Below are positions 1-7,601 of a DNA stretch of 10,094 nucleotides, piece after piece. The position numbers and the translations under genes were made by a program. The notes under the pieces were generated by a model. That model was not told the DNA's origin, did not search any database, and was given only the letters and a program-made list of their open reading frames with translations. Origin of the DNA: Candidatus Delongbacteria bacterium (GTDB lineage: Bacteria > UBA4055); NCBI GenBank assembly GCA_028702975.1, contig JAQVNT010000042.1, forward strand, positions 1 to 10,094, read 5' to 3'. The stretch's first letter is position 1; each line of letters opens with the position of its first letter.

Positions 1-2
1 TC

Positions 3-356
3 GAGGGGGCGGCGTCCAACGAGAGCGGCACGGCCGGCGCCGCCATGGGCATGGGCATGGGCTTCGCCATGGCGAACCAGATGGGCGCAGCGATGTCCGG
101 CGGCCAGAACAGGCCGTCACAGTCTCAGGCGGCACCTCCGCCGATCCCGCCGTCACTGAGCTTCTTCATTGTACTCAACGGCGCTCAGAACGGCCCGCAC
201 GACATATCCGCGCTCATGAACATGGCGCAGGCAAGATCGCTGACGCCCGATACGCTTGTCTGGCGGGAAGGTATGGGCAGCTGGGCTCCGGCTAAAGAGG
301 TCTCAGAGCTTTCAGGTGTTTTCGGAAGTGTACCTCCTCCCGTTCCGGGTGCGTAA
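3..356 (+). CDS. C-terminal end of a probable SPFH/Band-7 (YdjI-like) protein with a GYF_2 domain; 5' end outside the window
   Basis: The reading frame is open from the left edge, so this is the tail of a longer protein and the ATG at 45 is probably internal. The visible part begins with a Gly/Ala/Met-rich linker (MGMGMGFAMANQMG), which is common at the end of bacterial SPFH proteins of the 'virion core protein'/YdjI type. A GYF_2-like module follows: FFIVLNGAQNGPHD, then TLVWREGMGSWAPA, matching the family pattern of a GP turn and a TLVW..GM..W core. GYF_2 modules are thought to bind proline-rich partners, and a proline-rich stretch (PPPIPPS) lies just before it. The SPFH domain itself is not visible, so that assignment rests on the linker, the GYF_2 end and the downstream zinc-ribbon gene. 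The stop TAA (354-356) overlaps the next ATG by one base. G+C is very high here: 46 of the first 60 bases are G or C. Confidence 0.65.
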   Translation, partial: EGAASNESGTAGAAMGMGMGFAMANQMGAAMSGGQNRPSQSQAAPPPIPPSLSFFIVLNGAQNGPHDISALMNMAQARSLTPDTLVWREGMGSWAPAKEVSELSGVFGSVPPPVPGA

Positions 357-1465
357 TGGAAGACTACCAAGATCCGAATACCGAAAGCGGAACATTCGCC
401 TGCACCTCTTGCGGTGCCGAACTTAAGTACGCGCCGGGCACAAAAGTGCTCAAATGTGATTACTGCGGGAACGAGAATGAGATCCCGCAGCCCGAGACTG
501 AGATAGAGGAGCTGACTTTCGAAGAGCATTTGAAGCAGCAGGGTTCTCCGGCAGAAATGGATATGCATGTGGTCAAGTGCGAAAAATGCGGCGCTTCTTC
601 AACACTGGATCCTAAGCTCAGGTCCGCTTCCTGCCCGTACTGCGCGACGCCTCTTATCATTTCATCGGCTCACGACGAAACAATGATACGGCCCGGTTCG
701 CTTCTGCCGTTCAGGATCGGCATAAAGGAAGCTTACGCTGAATTCAGAAAATGGGCAAAAAAGCTCTGGTTCGCCCCTAACGACCTCAAAAAATCATCTC
801 TCGGAACGGATATGTTCAAAGGAATCTATCTCCCCTACTGGACATTCGATGCGGACACAGCCAGCTCTTACACGGGTCAGAGAGGCGACTATTACTACAT
901 TACCGAATCCTATCAGACGACCGTGAACGGCAAATCGGTGACAAAAACAAGACGCGTAAGGAAAACAAGGTGGTCATTTGCTTCAGGAAGAGTTAAAAGA
1001 CTTTTTGACGATGTTCTTGCAGCTGCATCGAGATCATTACCCGAAAAACACCTCTATGCTCTTGAACCCTGGGATCTGGAGAACCTTGTTCCTTTTGATG
1101 AAAAATATCTGAGCGGTTTTATTACGGAAAGATACCAGATAGAATTGAGCGAGGGTTTCGATATTGCAAAAAATATAATGGACGGAGTGATAAGGCAGGA
1201 CATAAGACGGGATATCGGCGGAGATGAACAGAGGATAATGACCGTGAACACTTCGCATAAGGACATTACTTTCAAGCACATTCTTCTGCCTGTTTATATA
1301 AGCGCCTTCAAGTTCAGAGAAAAATTATACAGGTTCATGGTGAACGCCAGAACCGGCGAAGTACAGGGAGAAAGACCTTACAGCGCAGTTAAAATTACTC
1401 TCGCCGTCATAGCTGCACTGGCAATTATTGCGGCTGTTGTTTACTTTGCAAATAAACAAGGTTAG
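356..1465 (+). CDS. Tail-anchored double zinc-ribbon protein (partner of the SPFH protein)
   Basis: This 369-residue protein has two CxxC-CxxC zinc ribbons near its N-terminus: Cys16/19 with Cys34/37, and Cys75/78 with Cys93/96. An acidic linker separates them. A middle domain has aromatic-rich segments (IYLPYWTFDAD, then YTGQRGDYYY) typical of proteins often misnamed 'primosomal protein N'-like' or 'TFIIB-type zinc ribbon'. One hydrophobic helix lies at about residues 345-364, followed by a short basic tail. There is no N-terminal signal, so it should be a C-tail-anchored membrane protein with the ribbons in the cytoplasm. No helicase motifs are present. In Bacillus, the YdjG zinc-ribbon protein helps place the SPFH protein YdjI at the membrane, and a similar role is inferred here. 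No clear Shine-Dalgarno sequence precedes the ATG. The TAATG overlap suggests translation is coupled to the upstream gene. Confidence 0.8.
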   Translation: MEDYQDPNTESGTFACTSCGAELKYAPGTKVLKCDYCGNENEIPQPETEIEELTFEEHLKQQGSPAEMDMHVVKCEKCGASSTLDPKLRSASCPYCATPLIISSAHDETMIRPGSLLPFRIGIKEAYAEFRKWAKKLWFAPNDLKKSSLGTDMFKGIYLPYWTFDADTASSYTGQRGDYYYITESYQTTVNGKSVTKTRRVRKTRWSFASGRVKRLFDDVLAAASRSLPEKHLYALEPWDLENLVPFDEKYLSGFITERYQIELSEGFDIAKNIMDGVIRQDIRRDIGGDEQRIMTVNTSHKDITFKHILLPVYISAFKFREKLYRFMVNARTGEVQGERPYSAVKITLAVIAALAIIAAVVYFANKQG

Positions 1466-1468
1466 ATA

Positions 1469-1499
1469 TTGACTTTAGCTTAAGCTTGTCTTAAATTTT
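1469..1499 (+). promoter_or_regulatory. Candidate promoter for the frr-argS run
   Basis: The 84-base gap between the zinc-ribbon gene and frr holds TTGACT (1469-1474), 17 bases, then TAAATT (1492-1497), a fair sigma70-type match. The same bases also fit a Bacteroidota pattern: ATTG (1468-1471), 20 bases, then TAAATTTT (1492-1499) against TAnnTTTG. A 10-base palindrome, AGCTTAAGCT (1477-1486), sits in the spacer and could be an operator or chance. The region is A/T-rich, so chance matches are likely. No convincing terminator for the upstream gene is visible. Confidence 0.35.
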
Positions 1500-1549
1500 A
1501 TATTAAGATTAGCCGACGATCTAAATTTAAATTAATAAAGGAGCAGATT

Positions 1550-2125
1550 ATGTCAGCCAATGAAAACGAAATGATTAGACCCGTGATCGAAAAATGCGAA
1601 GAGAAGATGAGTAAAGCGATAGAGCATCTTACTCATGAATTCGAAAGAGTTAAAGCAGGAAAGGCTCACGCTCACACTCTTGACCCCGTAAAAGTTGAAT
1701 CATACGGATCGCTTGTTCCTCTCAATCAGGTGGCGAACACGGCAATACCTGAACCGAGAATGATAGTAATTACCCCATGGGATAAGACTCAGATAAAGAA
1801 CATCGAAAAGGGCATAATAAACGCAAATCTCGGTTTAAACCCGATCAACGACGGAAATGTTGTCAGAGTTCAGATCCCTGCATTGACGGAAGAAACAAGA
1901 AAAGACCTTGTTAAAAATGTCAAAAAGGAAGGCGAAAATACAAAGGTCACTATAAGGAACAGCAGAAAAGAAACAAATTCAGAACTTGATAAAATGGTGA
2001 AAGACGGAGTAAGCGAGAACAGAAGAGATATTGAAAAAGACAATGTTCAGAAACTTACCGACAAGTACACAAAAGAAGTCGATGCGCTTGTTGAAGCCAA
2101 AGAAAAAGAGATCATGACGATCTGA
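1550..2125 (+). CDS. frr: Ribosome recycling factor
   Basis: The 191-residue product is close to the usual 185 or so residues of RRF. With EF-G, RRF splits the post-termination 70S ribosome in the cytoplasm. Family landmarks run in order: the first long helix with HEFERVKAGKAHA (RVRAGRA-type), then YGSLVPLNQVAN, ITPWDK, IEKGIINANLGLNPINDG and LTEETRKDLVK. The conserved basic segment IRNSRKE (135-141) covers the arginines needed for ribosome binding, and the KEKEI end is typical. Domain I (three-helix bundle) is formed by both ends and domain II by roughly residues 38-112. The start at 1550 has a strong Shine-Dalgarno sequence, AAAGGAG (1537-1543), six bases upstream. The Met at residue 8 has none, so the longer form is chosen. 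In many bacteria frr follows pyrH; here the upstream gene is the unrelated zinc-ribbon gene, and argS follows after 16 bases. Confidence 0.97.
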   Translation: MSANENEMIRPVIEKCEEKMSKAIEHLTHEFERVKAGKAHAHTLDPVKVESYGSLVPLNQVANTAIPEPRMIVITPWDKTQIKNIEKGIINANLGLNPINDGNVVRVQIPALTEETRKDLVKNVKKEGENTKVTIRNSRKETNSELDKMVKDGVSENRRDIEKDNVQKLTDKYTKEVDALVEAKEKEIMTI

Positions 2126-2141
2126 CAGAATCAGGGAGCAG

Positions 2142-3830
2142 ATGAACAGCATAAAAGATTCGGTAATACAGAAGATCATCAGATCTTTTCCCGCACTGAA
2201 GGAGCTTGCGTCGGTATCGGCGTTCGAGGTTCCCAAGAATCCCGAATTCGGCGATACGGCTCTTCCGTGTTTCAGGTTTTCGGCGGTATTGAAGAAACCG
2301 CCTGTAGCCGTCGCGGAGGAGCTCAAGAAAATATTCAGAGACGACACATCTTTTGAGAGCGTTGAGAACACCGGAGGATATCTTAACTTCAAATACTCTA
2401 GAAAAGCATTTGCGGAATCGGTTCTCTCCGATATTAATGACGGCTCCGTATTCGAAAGACTGAAAGAGGAAGGGTCCGGGAAAACAATGGTAATCGACTA
2501 TTCGTCCCTTAACATTGCAAAAGAGCCTCACATAGGTCACTTGAGATCGACCATAATCGGCAATTCTATTTACAGGATATATGATTTTCTGGGTTGGAAA
2601 GTGATCCGGATAAATCATCTGGGAGACTGGGGAACGCAGTTCGGAAAGCTGATATATGCTTTTATTTCATGGGGAGACGAAAAAGAGCTCGGTAAAAATC
2701 CGGTAAGATATCTGCAGGACCTCTATGTAAGGTTCCACAAAGAAGAAGAGAACGACCCTTCACTTTCATCCGCTGCGAGAGACTGGTTCGTAAAACTTGA
2801 GAACGGAGACCCTGAAGCAAGGAAATTGTGGCAGAGATTTAAGGATTACACTATTGAAGGGATAAAAAAGACCTACGACAGGATAGATGTATCTTTCGAT
2901 TTTTACAGGGGCGAGGGTTATTACGAATCCGGAGCGAAGGATGTAATAAAGATGGTCGAAGCGAGCCCGGTTTCAAAGATCAGCGAAGGAGCTCTTGTTA
3001 TCGATCTTGAAGAATACGGAATGCCGCCGTGTATTGTGAGAAAAAGCGACGGAGCGACTATTTATTCCACAAGAGATCTCGCCGCAGCAATAGACAGGCA
3101 TAATGAGTTCGGCTTTGATAAAATGATATATGTTACCGAGCTCAAGCAGCAGCTTCACTTCAGCCAGGTATTCAAATCGCTTGAACTTCTGGGTTACGAC
3201 TGGATAAAAAAAGCCGAGCATATAGGTTTCGGTTCCATACTCGGAATATCCACCCGAAAAGGAAATGTAATTTACCTCGAAGATATTTTCGATGAGGCTA
3301 AGAGCAGGGTTCTGGATATTATGAAGGACAGGGATATTGATGAAACTCAAAAGGATATAATTGCCGACAAGATAGGAATTGGAGCGGTAATTTTTCAGGA
3401 CCTCAGCCGGTCAAGGGTAAAAAATATTGAGTTCGACTGGGAAAGAGTTCTCTCTTTTGACGGGGAAACAGGACCTTATCTCCAGTACTCATATGTCCGG
3501 ATCGTTAATATTATTCAAAAGTCAAGCGCAGTGATCAACGGAATGCCCGATTTCTCACTTCTTACGGACGATGTCACTTATGAGCTTATTAAAACTATGT
3601 CATATTTCGAATCGAAGATAAGGTCTGCCTACAACGAACATGAGCCTTCGGTTATGGCCTCGTATCTGATAAACCTCGCGAAAGAGTTCAACAGGTTCTA
3701 CAGGGTCAACAGAATAATCGGAGAGGAAAACGATGTTTCAGAATCAAGAATATTCCTCCTGATTGCTCTTGAAAGCCTTTACAGAAGGTGCCTGCAGATC
3801 CTCAATATACCCGTAATCGATAAAATGTAG
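2142..3830 (+). CDS. argS: Arginyl-tRNA synthetase
   Basis: This 562-residue class I aminoacyl-tRNA synthetase charges tRNA-Arg with arginine using ATP. The order of parts is complete. An N-terminal additional domain covers about residues 1-110 (NPEFGDTALPCF, GGYLNF). The Rossmann catalytic core carries YSSLNIAKEPHIGHLRS with the HIGH motif at 130-133, followed by INHLGDWGTQFGKL. The second signature region is STRKGN at 370-375, the usual ArgRS replacement for KMSK. A helical DALR anticodon-binding domain follows, with ETGPYLQYSYVRI and a NIPVIDKM end. Length and motifs indicate a functional enzyme. A short Shine-Dalgarno-like GGGAG (2134-2138) lies only three bases before the ATG, which is tight. 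The gene sits 16 bases after frr and six before the kinase gene, so it is probably co-transcribed with both. Confidence 0.97.
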   Translation: MNSIKDSVIQKIIRSFPALKELASVSAFEVPKNPEFGDTALPCFRFSAVLKKPPVAVAEELKKIFRDDTSFESVENTGGYLNFKYSRKAFAESVLSDINDGSVFERLKEEGSGKTMVIDYSSLNIAKEPHIGHLRSTIIGNSIYRIYDFLGWKVIRINHLGDWGTQFGKLIYAFISWGDEKELGKNPVRYLQDLYVRFHKEEENDPSLSSAARDWFVKLENGDPEARKLWQRFKDYTIEGIKKTYDRIDVSFDFYRGEGYYESGAKDVIKMVEASPVSKISEGALVIDLEEYGMPPCIVRKSDGATIYSTRDLAAAIDRHNEFGFDKMIYVTELKQQLHFSQVFKSLELLGYDWIKKAEHIGFGSILGISTRKGNVIYLEDIFDEAKSRVLDIMKDRDIDETQKDIIADKIGIGAVIFQDLSRSRVKNIEFDWERVLSFDGETGPYLQYSYVRIVNIIQKSSAVINGMPDFSLLTDDVTYELIKTMSYFESKIRSAYNEHEPSVMASYLINLAKEFNRFYRVNRIIGEENDVSESRIFLLIALESLYRRCLQILNIPVIDKM

Positions 3831-3836
3831 GATCTT

Positions 3837-6800
3837 ATGACAAGCAATCCTGAAATCAGCAATATAGACAACAAATACAAGGTGGTCAGAAAACTCGGCA
3901 AGGGAGGTTCGAGCACTGTTTATCTTGTTGAGGATTATAATTCCAATAAGCTTGCGTTAAAGCTACTGAACAGGCACTCTACGCAGAAGAAAATTCAGAG
4001 ACTGAAGAACGAATTCAGGCTAATGTGCGCCCTGAACCACAAGAACATCGCAAAGGTATATGATTTCGGTTATGACGCCGACCTCGGCAATTACTATTTC
4101 ACACTGGAATATATACCCGACGGCAATTTCATCACCTTCAACCAGCTGTTCAATTCAAAGGAAATGAAGCTCGAATCATTTTATCAGCTTCTTAGCGGAT
4201 TAAGCTATCTTCACTCGAACAATTTTATCCATTATGATATTTCACCGAACAATGTTCTCATTAAAAAGGAGTTCGACGGTTTTACGGTAAAGATAACGGA
4301 TTTCGGCCTTACCACCCAGTTCGACACTCCGAATTATAATTACGCAGGAACTCTGAATTATATGTCGCCCGAAATGATCAGGGGACTTACGACAATAGAC
4401 TCGAGAAGCGATCTTTTTTCAGCCGGACTAATTCTTGTCAACCTGCTTAATTCGGAATTCGTTTACACTCCCTCATCTACGATCCATGAATTCTTCGACA
4501 AGAGGGTCAAGTTCGACGAGAATCTCCTGCATGAAAAACTTAATAAGATAGAAGACCCCAATTTTAAAAAGTTTCTCAGGAAGTTCCTTGATGTTGAGCC
4601 TGTAGGAAGGTACAGTTCCGCCAACGAGGCGATCTCTGAAATGAACAGCATCTTCGACAAGAACTATAATATTATATCGTCCTACAGCACAAGATCGACT
4701 TTCTCGGACACAACTATTTTCAGGGAAAATGAATACAGGACGATTCTTTCCGTTTTCAATTCATCCAAAGAAAAAACAGGAAAAAGAAAATTCATTGTCC
4801 TTACAGGCGAATCGGGTTCCGGAAAAAAGAAACTCGTTGAAGAATTCAAGATAAACTGTCAGCTGACCAACCACGATTTCTACAGAATAGACTTTCTCGA
4901 GAAACCTGAGAGCAACAACCTTGAGCCTCTGAAGAATCTTATCATGTCGATAGGAAAGATCGTCAGGCACAATAATCCCGATACAAGGATCATAGACAGG
5001 CTTTTTTATGCTACTGACGACATAAAAGAAAATGAGATCCCCGAAATTCAGACCGTGATCGAGAGATTCATAGAGGATGTCTCTCCTGGAAATATGCTCG
5101 TTGTCGCTCTTAATAATATTGAGTATGCCGATAAATTCTCTCTTGATTTCATTAGTCTCATCATCAACAGATTCTATAGCAAACTTAACATTTTCCTGAT
5201 CCTGACGGTGAACCCCAGAAAGATCAGGGAGAACAGAAAGATACTTTACGATATCCTCAACTCTCCAAATGACTCAAGATCAGTGATCACAATACCTAAT
5301 CTTAACCTTGAACAGATAAAAAAGATCGTCAACACATATTTTTCCAATCTTAAGGACGCCCCGGAGTTTTTTTACTCTAAGCTGCAGAATGTAACAGGCA
5401 ACAGTGTTCAGAGACTGATAGACATACTCAAACTTCTGTATTCGAACAACATAATAATCAGGACGTACAGCGGATATTCTTACAAAACATCGACAAAATT
5501 CGAGGATATGCTAAACGAATTCATAAAGAATGAGATTATTTTCAATCCTCAGACCCTTACGCCGGAAGAATTATCTGTACTGAGAACTTTAAGCGTTTCA
5601 CTTGTTCCGCTTTCAGCCGAACATATTTCAAGGATAACTGACATTGCGGTTTCTCAAATTAAGGATATTCTTGACAGGCTCTTCGAGGATTATTTCATAA
5701 GAGCCCAGGGTGAAAAAGCTGACCTTTTCTCAATAACCGAAGATATCTTAAAAAGAATGGTTATAAACGCTTCCGGTGCTGACGAGATAAGGCATTACCA
5801 CAGAAAGATATCATCTGTTGTATTCTCGGATGTAGATGTAAAGAACACGACTAAGAGACTTTACCGGTTCATTCATATACTTGCAGGTCACAGGAATGTT
5901 AACATTGATGTAATTGAAAAGATCGAGGTCGTAAAGAATGCTCTTATAAACAGCAGGGATATCCCGAATCTTATCGAGCTCTATCAGACGCTGATATACA
6001 AGGTAGGTCTCAGCACAGATATCAAACTCAGACTGCTTTTTGAGGTGATTTTCGTGATCTTCAAGAACCTTGTGCCTGAAAGCAATCAGCATCTTATCGA
6101 GGAATACAGGAGCCTGCTTTCAAAAAGCGACAACCACGGTGAATTTGCCTTTGAAACGGATGTGATCAATCTTATTGACCTCAACTACGCTGAGAATTTT
6201 GACGAAAGCAATCCTATCATATCCAGGCTCAAAGAAAAACTGACTGACAAGGAAAAGAGAGAATATGTGGTCGAGATCATGGTGTATGTAATGCATCAGT
6301 CCTACAATCACAGGAATGAATACCGGTACCTTGATGAACTTTTGAACTACACTTCCCAGGTCCCTCTATTCAGGACTTTGAACCAGTATCTGACAATGTA
6401 TGATCTTTATAACCGCAGAAGACCGGAGTTCGAAAATGATCCTGACAGGTTTGAGGAACTTCTTTTGGAATCGTTCGAAGGCCTGAAAAGGTCTGCCGAT
6501 AAAGTATATGCGGCCAGAGCTTACCTTATTATGGGATTCTTATATGAGAAGACCGACTACTCAGACAAAACGGAAAGATTTTTTCAGAGAGCGATAGATT
6601 TTTATCAGGAGAACCGTTTCCCTGTCTTCATATTTTTCACCAGAAACGCTTATTCAGCATATCTTGAAAGACACAATATGTTCAAGCGCGCCGTCGAAGA
6701 GGCTAATAAAGCATTCGTCTTTGATGTGAATTACAGCTTCCTTTTCAGTATTATCGACCTGATCGAGAGCAGATCTCAGGTAAGGATGATGCTTGAGGAT

Positions 6801-7601
6801 CCTGTTCAGGAGATAATCAATGACCTTGTGATGCTGATCAATATCAAAACTGGAATCAAAACCAGCATAAGCAAGGTCTATCAGAATATCATCAACCTCT
6901 ATTTCGAGGCCGGCAAGTTCAACGATATGATGGAGTATCTGACTTCTTATATTATATCCATGAACAGCCGCAAAAGAGGCGAGGACATCGAGAGCCTGAC
7001 TTTCTATATCCGCTCGTTTTTGAAGAACTATACGATCAACGAGATATTCGATTATACAAGGCAGTACCTTTCGGAAATGAACATAACTGAGGACAGGTTT
7101 CTTGATCTTATTTATTCTGTCAGGGAAAGTATGCAGAAAGAATCAGGGGGCGAGTCGGATAAACTGACTAACTCACTTCTGATAAAGACCATTTCTGATA
7201 TTACGGATGATAAAAAAGTAGATTTCGACAACATATACAAACTCATGGACGATTACGATAAAAATTCGCCTTTGTTCAAAAGAACCAACCTATTTCTCTC
7301 TATGCACTTCAACAGCGATTACATAAATACCTCGAACCAGCTTCACCAGGATATAGTTCTTTTGTACGGAAAAGGGTATTCCAATATGGCTCAGAAATAC
7401 TCGACCGCTCTTGCCAAGTATATGTTCTATAAGAAACAGGACAACAACGCTTTTCTGTCCTTCACTAAGTTATCCATGAAGATAAACGGGGAAATATTCA
7501 TGAACTCACCGCAGAATGTTAAGAACTCGATCCTGAAGGATCCTGATGTAAAGCTGTTAAAAGACATCATCAACAATCTCAAAATGAGATTTCAGAAATA
7601 A
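3837..7601 (+). CDS. Giant Ser/Thr protein kinase fused to an AAA/STAND-like NTPase, winged helix and helical TPR-like region
   Basis: This protein has 1254 residues and no signal peptide or membrane segment. The N-terminal Hanks-type kinase (about 12-275) shows a glycine loop GKGGSSTV (21-28), the ATP lysine K42 in LALK, a helix-C Glu (E59), catalytic loop HYDISPNN (132-139), DFG (155-157), SPE (177-179) and D192. D134 and N139 are kept. The HRD arginine is Tyr (non-RD), and the usual catalytic-loop Lys is Ser136, as in the HRDxSPxN kinases of some bacteria. An NTPase follows with Walker A GESGSGKK (324-331). The Walker B equivalent reads LVVALNNIEYAD (421-432), with Asn where DD is normal. 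A winged-helix-like segment starts near 574 (LTPEE). The rest, to 1254, is helical with TPR-like units near 892-965. The layout recalls kinase/'predicted ATPase' regulators (COG3899, PknK-like), but no C-terminal output domain is visible. AGGA overlapping the argS stop may serve as the ribosome-binding site. The target is unknown. Confidence 0.85.
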   Translation: MTSNPEISNIDNKYKVVRKLGKGGSSTVYLVEDYNSNKLALKLLNRHSTQKKIQRLKNEFRLMCALNHKNIAKVYDFGYDADLGNYYFTLEYIPDGNFITFNQLFNSKEMKLESFYQLLSGLSYLHSNNFIHYDISPNNVLIKKEFDGFTVKITDFGLTTQFDTPNYNYAGTLNYMSPEMIRGLTTIDSRSDLFSAGLILVNLLNSEFVYTPSSTIHEFFDKRVKFDENLLHEKLNKIEDPNFKKFLRKFLDVEPVGRYSSANEAISEMNSIFDKNYNIISSYSTRSTFSDTTIFRENEYRTILSVFNSSKEKTGKRKFIVLTGESGSGKKKLVEEFKINCQLTNHDFYRIDFLEKPESNNLEPLKNLIMSIGKIVRHNNPDTRIIDRLFYATDDIKENEIPEIQTVIERFIEDVSPGNMLVVALNNIEYADKFSLDFISLIINRFYSKLNIFLILTVNPRKIRENRKILYDILNSPNDSRSVITIPNLNLEQIKKIVNTYFSNLKDAPEFFYSKLQNVTGNSVQRLIDILKLLYSNNIIIRTYSGYSYKTSTKFEDMLNEFIKNEIIFNPQTLTPEELSVLRTLSVSLVPLSAEHISRITDIAVSQIKDILDRLFEDYFIRAQGEKADLFSITEDILKRMVINASGADEIRHYHRKISSVVFSDVDVKNTTKRLYRFIHILAGHRNVNIDVIEKIEVVKNALINSRDIPNLIELYQTLIYKVGLSTDIKLRLLFEVIFVIFKNLVPESNQHLIEEYRSLLSKSDNHGEFAFETDVINLIDLNYAENFDESNPIISRLKEKLTDKEKREYVVEIMVYVMHQSYNHRNEYRYLDELLNYTSQVPLFRTLNQYLTMYDLYNRRRPEFENDPDRFEELLLESFEGLKRSADKVYAARAYLIMGFLYEKTDYSDKTERFFQRAIDFYQENRFPVFIFFTRNAYSAYLERHNMFKRAVEEANKAFVFDVNYSFLFSIIDLIESRSQVRMMLEDPVQEIINDLVMLINIKTGIKTSISKVYQNIINLYFEAGKFNDMMEYLTSYIISMNSRKRGEDIESLTFYIRSFLKNYTINEIFDYTRQYLSEMNITEDRFLDLIYSVRESMQKESGGESDKLTNSLLIKTISDITDDKKVDFDNIYKLMDDYDKNSPLFKRTNLFLSMHFNSDYINTSNQLHQDIVLLYGKGYSNMAQKYSTALAKYMFYKKQDNNAFLSFTKLSMKINGEIFMNSPQNVKNSILKDPDVKLLKDIINNLKMRFQK

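Noticed and set aside
45..356. Independent small gene starting at ATG 45
   Set aside because: The frame is open to the left edge with sensible linker codons and no ribosome-binding site, so this is the tail of a longer gene.
356..1465. Primosomal protein N'/helicase identity for the zinc-ribbon protein
   Set aside because: Only the zinc ribbons recall PriA. There is no Walker A or helicase motif, and the protein ends in a membrane anchor.
1501..1533. Terminator or second promoter formed by CTTAA/TTAAG and AATTTAAATT repeats before frr
   Set aside because: These are short A/T-only repeats, expected by chance in this composition, without a G/C stem or well-spaced -35 element.
3246..3264. ArgRS has STRKGN instead of KMSK
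   Set aside because: Many ArgRS enzymes lack a canonical KMSK; this form is normal for the family and does not suggest loss of function.
3837..7601. Histidine kinase or GAF output domain at the C-terminus of the giant protein, as in multisensor COG3899 proteins
   Set aside because: No H-box, N-box or G-box motifs can be found; the C-terminal part looks only helical.
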